Assembly: GCA_030063045.1 (NCBI GenBank)
Contig: JAQSEB010000004.1
Location: forward strand, 3,100,001 to 3,164,000
Direction of reading: 5' to 3'
DNA length: 64,000 nt
Source of the DNA: Pratylenchus scribneri
Lineage: Eukaryota; Nematoda; Chromadorea; Rhabditida; Pratylenchidae
Positions within the stretch are counted from its first letter, which is position 1; the number at the start of each line of letters is the position of its first letter. Shown here piece by piece: positions 10,644 through 22,964 of the stretch. The notes beneath the pieces were generated by a model. The model was not told where the DNA came from. It saw only the letters and a program-made list of their open reading frames with translations, and made no database searches. A program made the position numbers and the translations under genes.

Positions 10644-13060
10644 TTAACAAAATCCGCAAGTTTTGCGACAAAAAACGCCGAGAATGTCGCGTTGGCCAAT
10701 GTCCGCACAATTTTCCTTCAACGCTGGACAATTTTGGCCAATGTCTTCGCCTGTAAATTACTCAGAATTTATTTAGACACCTTAAAACGTACATTCGGAA
10801 GGCACAGCCCCTGTTGTGCCAGTGCCAATTTTCTCGACCATGGAAGGCGTTGAGGTGGCAATGAATTCCGTTGCCGTAGATGATTCATTGGTTGATGAAG
10901 ATGCCATCGGAATGGTGGTGGTTGTATTGGACGGGGTGTCTAATTTATTTGGGGAAATTCAAAGTGGGGTTTTTTAAAACAGGATTTTTGCAAAATCCTC
11001 TGTTTTCGAAATATATCGTTTTCGGTTTCTACTAGGAATTATTCTAAGCGAAAACACAAAACAGGCGGAATTATTCTAAGCGAAAACACAAATCAGGCGG
11101 AATTGTTCTAAGCGAAAACACAAAATAGGCGGAATTATTCTAAGCGGAAACACAAAACAGGCGGAATTATTCTAAGCGAAAACACAAAACAGGCGGAATT
11201 ATTCTAAGCGAAAACACAAAACAGGCGGAATTATTCTAAGCGAAAACACAAAACAAGCGGAATTATTCTAAGCGAAAACACAAAACAGGCGGAATTATTC
11301 TAAGCGAAAACACAAAACAGGCGGAATTATTCTAAGCGAAAACACAAAACAGGCGGAATTATTCTAAGCGAAAACACAAAACAGGCGGAATTATTCTAAG
11401 CGAAAACACAAAACAAGCGGAATTATTCTAAGCGAAAACACAAAACAGGCGGAATTATTCTAAGCGGAAACACAAAACAGGCGGAATTATTCTAAGCGAA
11501 AACACAAAACAGGCGGAATTAATCTAGGTGGAATGTTTATTGATTCTTTAATTATATTAGCCAATGATTTTAGTTGAATTAAACTTTTTTTAAGCGGCTT
11601 AAATGACTTTATTCACCCAACGAATCATCGGAAAATATTGTACCAACTTAATGCTAAAAGACAAATCTAAGCTAATCTCATCAATTGTTGTAAGTAAAAA
11701 CTGCCTAAAATATCCAATAAACGTTGGAGAAGATCAAAAGAAATTTTAATCGAATTCCTTCGAAAATTGTACTCATTTACCCTAAAATACCCTCATCTTA
11801 CATCCTTCGGGTGATTTGCCAACCCCATTTGTGGCACAACCCATTGGTGGCATTTTTGTTGTTGTCTCTTCTTTATTAGATATTGTCATCACCGTCGTCG
11901 TTGTTGTTGTTGTTGAATTGACCAGTTTTGTGCCACCAATCTCCCCAATTCCTTTACGTTTTGTTGGTGCCAAAACTCGCCTTCTTTGGCCATACCTCCT
12001 CTTTGGCATTGGCACATAAGGTAAAGGTGGCGGAGTTGGCAAAATCCCCGTGGATTTGCTTCGGCAATGTCCACAGCTCAATGGACATTGAGAACGGAGA
12101 TAAAGTTGATAGAGTGGGTCGGCACAAAGGGCGGCAAAATCCACACATTTTGAGCTACGATCCTGACCTATATTTATATATTTATATGATGAAGCCGATA
12201 CTGATACTGAATTTTTCAGCTGATTCAGTTTTTTCTGACCCAATTAAAATAGTGGCAACTGGCAAAAAATGTAGATTTGTGACCAATGGCCATATCTCAG
12301 CTTGTAGGTAAGAGCATTGATTTATGGTAGTAGCCCAATCCTAAACCAATGCCGGCCCTACCAAAGCCTTAGCCTACCCTGGTTAAATTAACCGGTTTAA
12401 AAACCCGCAATTGGCCATAAATTAGAGGGCATAATTTTATGGCCTAGCCTAGCCCTAAGCCCATGCTAGCCTAGCCCTAATCTAGCCCTAGCTTACAGAA
12501 GTTAAACCGGTTTAAAAATCCCAATATTTCAATTTAGTTTTAGTCTTACCCTTGTTAAATCGGTTTGAAAACCCGAAATTTCAATTGGCCATAATTTTTG
12601 TTAAAACTGGTCAATTCAATTTGAAACTGAAATCATTAATTAAAATCGACTCTGAAGAATCGATTGAACCATAGATCAAGACTATACGGTAACTAGAATA
12701 TACTATATTCCAAATTTACTGAAGATTCAGTATCGGTTACAAAAATATATAAATCGAATTGTACGAACATTCTTCGCCTCCATCGATGCCACCTCCTCCA
12801 TTAGTGCCAGATGAAATACTGCCACCGGTTTTCCATCCAGGGTAAGGAAATTGTTTGAGGGAAGAAAGACTACAAGATGAGGAGCAAAATAGGCAATTGG
12901 ACAATGCCGAATTCGACGAAGATTCTTGATGGCCTTGAGATGGACTTGATGATGATGTACCGCCACGGGCAATTAGCGATGGTTGCTGGTCCGGAAAATA
13001 GCAAACGGTGGAAATTATTTGAAAAAGTAATACAAAAAGAATTATTCGGATGGACATCAT
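10644..13060 (-). CDS. Secreted mucin-like protein with two ShK domains
   Basis: Four exons (13060-12765, 12154-11802, 10939-10793, 10750-10644) join with consistent phases into 300 residues. Residues 1-20 form a signal peptide (MMSIRIILFVLLFQ...). A Ser/Gly/Cys-rich segment follows, then ShK module 1 (six Cys, ending CPLSCGHC), a basic and Thr-rich linker with a run of seven Thr, a Ser/Thr-rich segment (a likely O-glycosylation region) and ShK module 2 (six Cys, ending CRKTCGFC just before the stop). The layout resembles nematode cuticle, surface-coat or secreted ShK proteins. It lies head to tail with the neighbouring ShK gene, 374 bp away, so local duplication is likely. Intron 2 (10940-11801) carries a 32-bp minisatellite. 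No enzymatic domain is visible. Confidence 0.8.
11036..11527 (+). repeat. 32-bp minisatellite array (core AGGCGGAATTATT)
   Basis: About 15 units of the 32-bp type (core plus CTAAGCGAAAACACAAAAC) lie in the intron of the second ShK gene, antisense to it. Variants such as GAATTGTT and AAGCGGAAA occur singly. Confidence 0.95.
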
Positions 13061-13439
13061 TTATTATAAATGGATGGGTACAATGAAAAATGGGAAAGAG
13101 TAATTTTTGGGGTCATCTATATAAAATTGGTTTGTTCATCAAAAAGGGTTGATGACCCCTCAATCATTGTTAGACCAAATAAGAAAGAATTGTTTGGACA
13201 AAAGTCAACTGTGAATGGTGGGGTGGGGGATGGTCAAAGCAACATAAATTGGCCGTACACATTTTGGACAATGCGCATAAGTGAAGCTGTGCAAATTATA
13301 TGAACAATAAAAAAAATATTTTTCATTTCCCATGTAGGAAACAAACTCCAGTACCCATCATTTGATTAAATTTATTGTATTTTGATGATCAATTTTTCCA
13401 AAATAACAAATTTTCTGGTCCTCTGATTGCACTGATTAC

Positions 13440-13800
13440 CGGGACTAAGATTTATTTTTTCGGGGCGAGAATGGACCTATAAGCTCTCGCCTTGGGCCTT
13501 CGCTGGGGGCCAACCCCCCAGTGGTCCAAAGAAGGGATTGGCTTAGTTGGATTGTACTTTAGTAATTATTTATCTGTTAAGCGGAAAAATGGTGATAAAA
13601 CGAAAAAGCGAACCAAAAAGTGAAAATTTAATGGGGGAAGGAGCGGGCCTACCGGGTTTAAAAAGGCAGATTTAGGCAATATTTGATTGATATGAGGAAT
13701 GGGCGATTATTTCCACGACAAATTTCCTACTAAATCTGTCAAGACTGATTAGGCAAAAGTTGGGGTACAGTAGGATGAATAGGAGAAGCCCTTAGGCATT
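13440..13800. repeat. Dispersed repeat F2, copy 2
   Basis: This shares ordered blocks with 640-1000: CCTTCGC, AGTGGTCCA, AATATTTGATTGATA, GGGGTACAGTAGGA and AGCCCTTA. It lies between the ShK gene and the MULE transposon. Just before the MULE, a short run of TTAGTTTAGCTTAGC-like simple repeats is present (about 13960-14030). Confidence 0.5.
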
Positions 13801-14872
13801 GACAAAGTAATAATTCTTGGATTAATTGATGATCATTGATCATGATCTCACATTACTCATTCGTATGTAAAAATTTTAGAAAATATTAAAGTAGAGTTAA
13901 AGGAAATTGTGTTTTTAACTTTTAACTTTTATAGGGTAGGCAGTAGCGTAGCGGTAGGGTAAGTTTAGTTTTTAGTTTAGCTTAGCTTTGCTTAGTTTAG
14001 CTTACAATTAGCTTACTTTTTTTTTACTTAGCCGGGCCTGGGGCCTGATTTTGGTCTTGTGGTTTACGCCTAAACCGCGGTTAAAATTCGCAAACCACGG
14101 TATACAAATAAATTTTTGATTTTCGTCTTTTATTTTTTAACCATGGTTTAGGCTAAACCATGGGCGAGAAAACCGCGGTTAGTGCTCATGAAAACCGCGG
14201 TTTATTCCCCGTAAACCACGGTTAATTCTATTTTTTGATTTTGGTCAAACCAAGGTTTATGACTCCCTTATAAAAATAAACCTTGCTATGGAGCAGGGTT
14301 AAGCCCATAAAATTCGATTAAAAATTAAAATAAAAATTAATATAATAATTTTAAATATTAATTATTACTTTTTTATGAAAGGAAAAGATATAAAAACATT
14401 GGATGGTATTTAATTTGGCAAATAAATTATTGAAAATGGCAAATAGAGTATTTAATTTGGCAAATAGGATTTTATGTCGTAAAAGTATTGAAAATGGCAA
14501 ATAAATTATTGAAAATGGCAAAAAGAGTATTTAATTTGGCAAATAGAAATAAAATTATTATCGCACACTATAACCGGTTCAAACCGGTTTCAATACTTAC
14601 CCAAACTGGTTTAAAATATTTTTTATGATAAAAACCACTTATTTTCTACCTGAATAATAATTATAATAAAGAAGGCGTCTATAAAAACAATTGGAAAATT
14701 CAAATATTTATCGACTTCATGCAATATAAAATAATAATAAGCTCCTGATCAAAATGTTATACCAGTGAAATAAAAAAGACTGAATTAATAATGGATAATT
14801 GAGCAATATAATAATGAATAGAAAGTCAAAAATTGAGTATTATAATGTCGAATAAAATAGATTGAAAAATTG

Positions 14873-16381
14873 TTAATTATGCATCAATGCCGTTCCTCCA
14901 TGCACCTTCTTTGGACGGCCACGTTTGCGTTTCTTCTCGATCAATTCAGCCGTCACTTCGGGTGGATATTCTGCCAATCCATCGGAGCACATCCACATCA
15001 CTGCATGCTCACAGGCCTTTTTTCTGGCTCCTTCATAGCAATTGCACTTGTAGTAATCTTAGTTTGTAAAATGGCCAATTTTTAAAATAAATTTTTAACC
15101 AGATTACCTTGCCAAAATTCGCATGGTTCAACAATGTGGAATTTTGTCCTGAGTGCCATATATGTTGGCCAATTGGCAAAATGCAACCCTTCCGCATTCC
15201 GGATTGTTTCTGTATCGCTGGGCCCACATGTTGTTGAGCAGACGAGCGGCCTCAAAAAATTCTTCTTCTGATGAAGCCTAAAAATTAAAAAAAAATATTT
15301 TTTAATAAATAAAAATAATTGCCTTTTGCAGAAAATCAACTTCCGCTAATATTTGATTAGCAAATGGGGCCACTGCCTTTGGTTTGAGTTTTTCTTTTAG
15401 ACTTTTCATTGCATGAAAGAAGCAATTCGCTCTTTTGCACTCTGGAAAAATATTTTGTTGCGCTATAATATTATTTTTGTCTTAATTAAAATTTACTATT
15501 TTACCTTGGGTTATTTGTGGAGCAGAATCAGCTTGAATGACATTTGGTTGGTAGCCAACGGCATTGAAGAATTGCTCATAGGCCCATGTCGATTCATCAG
15601 ATGCAATGCCGAGGAATGTGGGAAAAAATTTTAAGATTATGCATTTATTAAAATGGAATCAAATTGTTAAACCCACAATGACGGGGAATCCATATGACAA
15701 AATTTTGTATGTGGCGTCCACATGAAGAATTGGCCATTGCTTTTGATCATTAATTAATTTTTGTGAAGACCAAATTATTATAAATTTGCTGCCTCCCTCA
15801 ATAGTTGAATGGACGACAAATGGCGCATTTCGGTCGATTGGAATTTGTCCATATTTTTCAGCATAAGCCTTTAATTCTTGAACACTAATTGCTTGGTTGT
15901 AGCCGCTCTTCAATTTTTCATAACCCATAAAATTCTCAATTTTAACCAATTTTGGTGCACTTCCACTCTGCTTCTTAAAATTTTAACATTTACACTGTAT
16001 AATGAAAATTCAAACCAGAAAAAGATCTTGAATTTGTCCTGCAGTTGATTTTGCAGCCATTTTTTCTCGAATGAATTCTTTTTCTTGTGAAGATAATTTT
16101 GTTGTTAAAATTTCGTGTTCATGTTCGCCGGATTGCTCAACAACAAATTCACCATTAATTTTCTTCACTTTAATCGATGCTGCACAAAAATTTCCAGCAC
16201 GCCTTGAATAACGGCATTGAAAATATTGTGATTCAAATTTGATTCCATCATTTTGCATTCGAAGTGCCCAAAAATCAGAATTTAAAGTGATCCAATTTTG
16301 GTAATCCTCTTCACGTTGAAATCGTACAATTTCTTCGTACAATTTCCTTTTTCTTGATGGTTGAATTTGGTTTTCACTCAT
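14873..16381 (-). pseudogene. MULE transposase remnant
   Basis: Read on the minus strand, the blocks appear in transposase order. First is an N-terminal DNA-binding part (16381-16016) with a C...C...HEHE zinc motif (QCRYSRRAGNFC, GEHEHE). Next comes the catalytic start HVDATYKILSYGFPVIV (exon from 15973), then GIASDESTWAYEQFF and QADSAPQ, then CKRANCFFHAMKSLK. A CxCx(n)CxH SWIM finger (CNCYEGARKKACEH) follows, and an AT-hook-like RKRGRPKK just before the stop at 14873. Two faults suggest inactivity: no AG acceptor could be found between the VIVG and FFPTFLGIA blocks (about 15673-15625), and the frame changes near 15200. Which residues form the DDE triad could not be settled by eye. Confidence 0.75.
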
Positions 16382-16691
16382 ATTTCTAAAAAGTTTATCA
16401 ATTAATTATCTGCATGAGAATAGAGAAAGCAAAATTAAAATAAAAAAGAATTTTATTATTTTAACCATAAAAAATATTTTAAACCAGTTTGGGTAAGTAT
16501 TGAAACCGGTTTGAACCGGTTATAGTGAGCGATAATAATTTTATTTCTATTTGCCAAATTAAATACTCTTTTTGCCATTTTCAATAATTTATTTGCCATT
16601 TTCAATACTTTTACGACATAAAATCCTATTTGCCAAATTAAATACTCTATTTGCCATTTTCAATAATTTATTTGCCAAATTAAATATTTCC

Positions 16692-17348
16692 CTAAAAACA
16701 TTTTCCAATGAATTTTAAACGAAAATAAAAAATTTTTGGTCAAAATAAATTTCCGGAATTTTTGATTAAAAATTGTTTTCACTATTTTAAAATTGTGTTT
16801 GATCGTTTATTATGATGAAATTAATTAAATTATTTAAATTTAGAATTATTATTCCATTTGGTAATTAAAATAATGGGAAAATAGGAGGCAAACCGCGGTT
16901 AAAAAAACCTTGGTTTATCTAAACCGCGGTTAAAGATGAAAATCAAAATTTAAAGCTGATTCCTAACCGCGGTTTTCTCAACCACGGTTTGAGCCTTAAC
17001 CATGGTTTATTAAACCACAAGACCAAAATCAGGCCCCATGGTTAAGGCTCAAACCGTGGTTGAGAAAACCGCGGTTAGGAATCAGCTTTAAATTTTGATT
17101 TTCATCTTTAACCGCGGTTTAGATAAACCAAGGTTTATTTAACCGCGGTTTGCCTCCTATTTTCCCATTATTTTAATTACCAAATGGAATAATAATTCTA
17201 AATTTAAATAATTTAATTAATTTCATCATTATAAACGATCAAACACAATTTTAAAATAGTGAAAACAATTTTTAATCAAAAATTCCGAAAATTTATTTTG
17301 ACCAAAAATTTTTTATTTTCGTTTAAAATTCATTGGAAAATGTTTTTA
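16692..17348. repeat. Near-perfect palindrome nested in the MULE right arm
   Basis: Arms of roughly 310 bp (16692-17007 and 17035-17348) are inverted copies around a spacer of about 28 bp. They start and end with CATTTTCCAATGAATTTTAA and its complement. The spacer carries the GACCAAAATCAGGCC terminus also seen at 14040. It could extrude a cruciform or be an independent foldback element inserted in the transposon arm. Confidence 0.8.
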
Positions 17349-17989
17349 TATCTTTTCCTTTCATAAAAAAGTAATAATTAATATTTAAAATTATTATATT
17401 AATTTTTATTTTAATTTTTAATCGTATTTTATGGGCTTAACCCTGCTCCATAGCAAGGTTTATTTTTATAGGGGAGTCATAAACCTTGGTTTCACCAAAA
17501 TCAAAAAATAGAATTAACCGTGGTTTACGGGGAATAAACCGCGGTTTTCATGAGCACTAACCGCGGTTTTCTCGCCCACGGTTTAGTCTAAACTATGGTT
17601 AAAAAATAAAAGACGAAAATCAAAAATTTATTTGTATACCGTGGTTTGCGAATTTTAACCGCGGTTTAGGCTATCGATTTTTCTATTAATAATCACAATC
17701 AATCGTATTTCGTATCGCATTCATTCAACCGATAATCATAATCATATCAAATCAATCTCAGCTTAGATCTTGTTTCAATTTCAAGTTTAGGTAGTACAAA
17801 TTATAAACAGACTATGTGTATTTTAATTTGTTTCTGTTACCAAGTTAAACATCATTTATCAAATTTAAGAGTGCCTTTTTTCAATTTTTATTTTAAATGC
17901 ATGACCTTTTTTGTTAATTTTTAATTATTTAAATTTTCATTTATTGATTTTTCTTTAATTTTAATTTATTTAGAAGGTTGTTACCGGAA

Positions 17990-20900
17990 ATGAGCAACAA
18001 CTTTGAAGTGGAAATAGAGGAGCAGGATGCAACCGATATTGATCAGGAAATTGAGACCGCTTCATTGGTGGGCGGAGCTGTTCAAGAAGGTTTGCATTTA
18101 ATTTTCGAAAAAAGTATTGAAAATGTTGAAAAGATTCTCAGTGGTTTAAATTAGACCATAAACCATTATACCCAAATTTATATAGAGCTTGTCCAAGAAG
18201 CATCGAATGATATATAATTTTTAATGGTTTGGTCATCAATTAAGGGGTTTTAAACGGTTTAAATTTAAACACATTTTGGTATAATGGTTCAAAAACTAAG
18301 TTATAATTGGTTAAACCCAAGTCAAAATATAATCAAATGGTGCGTCATGTTGAAATCTATCAATTGGAATTGGGTATAAGGTTTATGAGTTTAGACTAAA
18401 CCATTAAACCCTATCGTTATTTTCGGTGGTTTCTTTCGCTTTTTTTCAATACTTTTTACCCTCCAATGTTTTATAAATTAATTATTATCAATTCAAGAAG
18501 AACAACAAGAAGGCGGCAGCAACGGCAATGATCGGCCAATATTTCGAATTGGAGAAGAACCATCATCGTCGATAATGATGGCGGATGAGAATAGCAACAA
18601 TTCAAATGTGACAGCGCCGGCTTCCTTGGCCGCCGAAGATTTGTTGGCCATAGAGAACACGGAAGCGAACAACAATAATGATGGGGTGGATGGAAGTTTA
18701 TCAACCACTTTGCCAGCTGAACCGGACACAATTTCATTGACACTTTCAGAAGGTTTAAAACCTACTTTTAAGAATATCAAACAATTATAATGGTTTAGTG
18801 GTTCATCCTAAACCTTAAACCCAATCGATAAATCTAGTCAAGACGCATCATTTGATAATGTTTTGGTATGGGTTTAACCAATTCTAACTTAGTTTTGAAT
18901 CATTAAACCAAAACCAGTTTAGGTTTTGACAGGGACGTATCTAGGATTTGGGCTTGGAGGGGGTACGCATGTAAATTTTTTTTCGTGAAAATATTTATTG
19001 AAAAAATTGAAAATTTTTCATGAAAAATTTTTGGTGGCGGGGTACACATGTAAAAAAGTCGAACAAATTTAGGCCAAAAACAGCCGCGCAGCGAAAAATT
19101 TAGGCCAAAAACAGCCGCGCAGCGAAAAATTTAGGCCAAAAACAGCCGCGTAGCGAAAAATTTAGGACAAAAATAGCCGCGCAGCGAAAAATTTTAACCA
19201 CAAAAGGGTCCCCCCTTTACTTTTTTTTACCTCCACTTCCCTCCTTGGGGGGGGGGGGGGGGGGGTACGTACCCCGTGTACCCCCCCCCTAAATACGTCC
19301 CTGGGTTTTGAACCATTGAACCAAAATTGGATTAAACCGTTTAATTGTTGATCAAACCATTAAAAATTATATACCATTCAATGCGTCTTGAGCAGCTATA
19401 TCCGAATGGGTATTGATGGTTTGTTAGGGCAAACCCTTAAACCATTATAATTATTTCAGCATTAACTAATTAATTACTAAAAATTAATTTTTAAAGGTGC
19501 CGATTCCACCAACAATAAACCCAAAGTGAAGACGCCAAGCCGCGCTCTATTGGCCGCCGATGTGACCCACGTTCCCCTACAACCGGAAGACATTGTCGAA
19601 TATGAATGGCCTCAAAAATCGGGCGATCGTTTCTTTCTTCAGGTTTTTTCCATAAAAAAAAATTTATAAAAATGAGTTAAAATTAGGAACAAATTTCGGA
19701 ATTGCTTGGGATCAGCTCATTCAAGCGAAAATATCCGGAAATGTATCGGCGAACAGTGGAACCAAAAGAGCGGGACTATTTGCTGAAAGAGCTGAAAATT
19801 CGAATTGCACTGCCTTCCCACTATCAAACTGCACTCCAATCGGTGGATGTTCATGAGCTGATGGCCTCGGAATATCCGGAAATTTATGCCGACTATCAAA
19901 AGGTTTATACTTTTAATTTGTTGAAAAAAGAATAAAACCAAAACATTTATAATGGTTTAAGGGTTTATCCTAGATTTACAAACCAAATATACCCAAAATT
20001 GGATAGAATTTGTCAAACGCATTGAATGGAATATAATTTTTAATGGTTTGTTCAAAATTGAAGGGTATTAAACCGGTTTAAATCGATTTTGGTTTTTGGT
20101 TCAAAACCATTACTTAGAAATGGTTAAACCAAACCAATAAATAATCAAATGATGCGTCTTGACCAGATAAATCGATTGAATATAAGGTTTAAAACTATTA
20201 AACTCATTTTTTCGGCAAATTTTTTCAACGACAAATTAAATATTTTCCCAATTTATCAAAAGGCATGCAACGAACGAATGAAGACGGCATTGTTGGAGAA
20301 ACAAAAAGAGTTGGATGCAATCAAAATGGATGAAAAGAAGATGGCAGAATTACGGCAAAAAGCAATAAAAAATGCCTCTGAATTCAATGCAGAATTACAA
20401 GCAGTGCGAAGAGCTGAACGAAGCCAATACTGGGATTTGAATACAAATGTGTGTTTTTTATCCAAAAAACCTTAAGTTTTTATTATCCAAAAATCCTTAA
20501 GTTTTTATTATCCAAAAAACCTTAAGTTTTTATTATCCAAAATTTTTAACTTCGGCAAAATATAAAATTAATTTTATAGATTATCCATTCCCCGCTGAAC
20601 AAATGGATGCGGATGCGCAGTGAATACACAAAACCAACAAAGTTCCCGGTCTTTTGTCTACCCGGACAATACACTGATTATTACAAAAAGTTTGTTTCTT
20701 TAAAATTGTAACACTTTAGTAAAAATTCAAAAAAAATTATTCTAAAATGATAATTTGAAATTTGAATGATTTTGGAGGTCGCGGACCAGTCAAAGGAAAA
20801 TAAACCATTAAATTTAATTCCAAATTCAATTAAAATTCAAATTTTCGTTCAGATTCACACCCTCCGAACTTCGCTCTCTGCCGTTGAACACAGTGCTGGA

Positions 20901-22964
20901 TGGACACAATGAACTTTTCCCACCCAAAAAGGAGCACTCCCCACCGCCGATTCGGGTCACCGATGAAGAGGTGAGCGCGGCAGCAGCCAAAATTTCCAAG
21001 TCAGCGGCGGATGAGGCCACGACAAAAACATTGGTGCCTGCCAAACTGGAAGCATCGGCGCCGGCTGAACAAATTGAACAACAAGAAACCACATCGACGA
21101 CTTCGACCGCAACCGCAGGGAATGCTGGAGGAGTGGAAAAACAATCACCATCGCGCAGCTTGAAACGAATAAAAAGGGAACCACCACCGTCGGAGATGAT
21201 GGCAAATTCACCGCAAGCAACACCACCGCCATCAAAACAACGTAAAGTGTCGGCAGCCAATAGCAGCAATAATGGAAAACGGACAAAGGTTTGATAATAG
21301 CCTTTGGATTTTATTAAATTAAAAATTTAATTTGGTAATACTACTAGTGCATTAATTGTAAGTTTTTTGTTCAAATTAATTTATTTCGCCTATAAAATAT
21401 AGCGTGGAATGTGAATAAATGACCATAAAACTTGAAAAAAATACTTTCCGCTCCTAGCCGGTTCGAACAAGTGACCTAATAAATGTTTAAAAAGTTAAGG
21501 TCTCTTCTTTGAGTCGAAAATTTTTAAAAAAATTTCGATTAAATCTTACAAAATCCTAGCCATTCTAAACTTAGCCACTCTATATCTAAACCATTAGCTA
21601 TTGCTTCATCCACAGACCCGGGTAGCAAAAATTAATAATTAATAGTTTAGCTTATGAGATAATTATCCATTGATCTAATTTTAGCCATAATTTTCTTTTT
21701 AGAATTCAACTGGTTCCCGGCCATCAATGACCTCCAAACAACCACCATCATCGCCAAAAATGCCACCAATTCCGCCATCACCAAAACAGCAACCTCAATC
21801 CTCCTCAACATCCACCACAACAATCCCATCTTCAACGACGACCAGGACAGCGGCGGTTTGTTCAATTTGCCAACTGTCCGAGGCCAGTCCGCCACAAAAC
21901 AAGGCCACATCCGCAGCACCGCTGGTCCATTGCTCGGCTTGCCACCAACAAATGCACTCATCCTGCATTGATATGCCTCTCTCAATGGTCCAAGTCATTC
22001 GGCAATATGATTGGCTTTGCATTGATTGCAAACGATGTTGCGTTTGCGAACAACCCGATCAAGAGGTTTGACTTTGAACATAGTGGATTTTGACTGACTA
22101 GGAATTAAAAATTCGAATTTCTATAATTTTTGGAAATTAAAAAAAAATTTTTTTTGAAGATTTTCGACCTCAAGTAGAAGGAAAGACCTTAACTTTTTGA
22201 AAAATTTAGGTCTCGGGTTCAAATCCGCTCGGAGGAATTTATTTTTTCGGACTTTATAGGCATTTTTATGCATTTACGATAAATTTTATTAAAAAGAAAG
22301 TTTTGGAAATTTTCGACCTGACAAGAGACCTTAACTTTTTGCAAAAATTTAGGTCTCGGGTTCGAACCCGCTCAGAGAGTGTTATTTTTTCTGACCTTGT
22401 AGTCACTTATGCACACTTTTATACAATTTTATGGCACATTTTCAAACGGATTTTTTTAAAATTTTCTGCATTTTAGGCGGCCATGATGTGCTGTGACCAA
22501 TGCGATCGAGGCTATCACACATTTTGTATAGGACTGGACCAACCCCCAAATGGAACTTGGCATTGTCCGGAATGCATCAAAGGTTAATGTTTGAGTTGAT
22601 GAAGTTGGCCAGCGAAAATACATCCAAAAATGACAAAATTGACCATTTTAATTTCATAATTTTTCCCAACCTTTACTATTGTACCCATTAATTTAACTTC
22701 GTAATTTATTTAATTTTTAATCTCATCAACATAAATAAATTCTCCATCCAAATTACAGGTATCAAAATATCGGACAAAAGGCAAAGAAAACCGAAGAACT
22801 TTTATTTGAATTTGAGTGGGAAAGGCAATTTTATATTTGAAGAATCATTTAAGAATGATGAGAAGGAGGAAGAAAAACCAACATCAACCAATAAACAAAT
22901 TCAGCAAAAGAGAGGAGGACCAACAAAAATTCTGGCGCCCACCGACCCACCTTCGAATCAATAA
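17990..22964 (+). CDS. phf-10: PHF10/BAF45a-like double PHD-finger protein (SWI/SNF PBAF subunit)
   Basis: PHF10 proteins are subunits of PBAF chromatin-remodelling complexes and bind histone tails through paired PHD fingers. Ten exons (17990-18089, 18498-18752, 19497-19642, 19687-19902, 20263-20448, 20580-20689, 20853-21288, 21703-22065, 22477-22582, 22759-22964) join in frame to 707 residues. The N-terminus is acidic and Asn/Ser-rich. A SAY-type region follows: [49 protein letters not shown], and later [20 protein letters not shown] Ser/Ala/Pro-rich linker precedes PHD1 (CSICQ...[12 protein letters not shown]...[12 protein letters not shown]) and PHD2 ([14 protein letters not shown]...WHCPECIK). 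A TTATTTAG acceptor 13 bp before the ATG could serve splicing of a 5' UTR or a spliced leader. Introns hold F3 repeats and a hAT-like MITE. The next gene starts 336 bp downstream on the same strand. Confidence 0.9.
18150..18420. repeat. F3 dispersed repeat in phf-10 intron
   Basis: The F3 landmarks are present: AACCATTATACCCAAATTTA, AATGATATATAATTTTTAATGG, TAAGGGGTTTTAAACGG and AATCAAATGGTGCGTC. Confidence 0.6.
18786..19455. repeat. F3 repeat split by a MITE
   Basis: The two F3 halves (18786-18929 and 19304-19455) are separated by the 374-bp element at 18930-19303. The repeat therefore predates the insertion. Confidence 0.7.
18930..19303. mobile_element. hAT-like MITE with 8-bp target duplication
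   Basis: The terminal inverted repeats are CAGGGACGTAT and ATACGTCCCTG. The flanks are a perfect 8-bp direct repeat GGTTTTGA (18922-18929 and 19304-19311). The CAGGG terminus and 8-bp duplication fit the hAT superfamily. The interior has several tandem copies of a unit of about 36 bp (AAAAATTTAGGCCAAAAACA then GCCGCGCAGCG) and a G-run of about 18 bases. There is no coding capacity. Confidence 0.85.
19935..20215. repeat. F3 dispersed repeat in phf-10 intron
   Basis: The landmarks ACCCAAAATTGGATAGA, CGCATTGAATGGAATATAAT, GGGTATTAAACCGGTTTAAA and AATCAAATGATGCGTCTTGA are all present. Confidence 0.65.
22180..22410. repeat. Two tandem copies of a B-box-bearing repeat
   Basis: Two similar units of about 125 bp each hold GACCTTAACTTTTTG, then AATTTAGGTCTCGGGTTC and a CCGCTC(G/A)GAG end. 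The GGGTTCGAACCC-type box resembles a Pol III B box. Related units occur at 57780-58050, and a weaker one near 21430-21510. Confidence 0.55.

Larger units (their letters stand above)
14040..17675. mobile_element. MULE (Mutator-like) DNA transposon, nested and decayed
   Basis: The outer inverted repeats pair about 14067-14397 with 17340-17675, and inner ones pair about 14400-14590 with 16485-16690. Together they make arms of roughly 500 bp, as in long-TIR MULEs. The arms are rich in AACCGCGGTT-type sub-palindromes. The interior holds a transposase with a SWIM zinc finger and an N-terminal WRKY/FAR1-like region. The left end begins GGGGCCTGATTTTGGTC at 14040. Its inverted partner lies at about 17011-17037, inside a second palindrome, so the right end is rearranged. 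No convincing 9-bp target duplication was found. Confidence 0.75.

Noticed and set aside
11816..12019. Val-rich open frame on the plus strand
   Set aside because: It is antisense to the Thr-rich linker of the secreted ShK gene.
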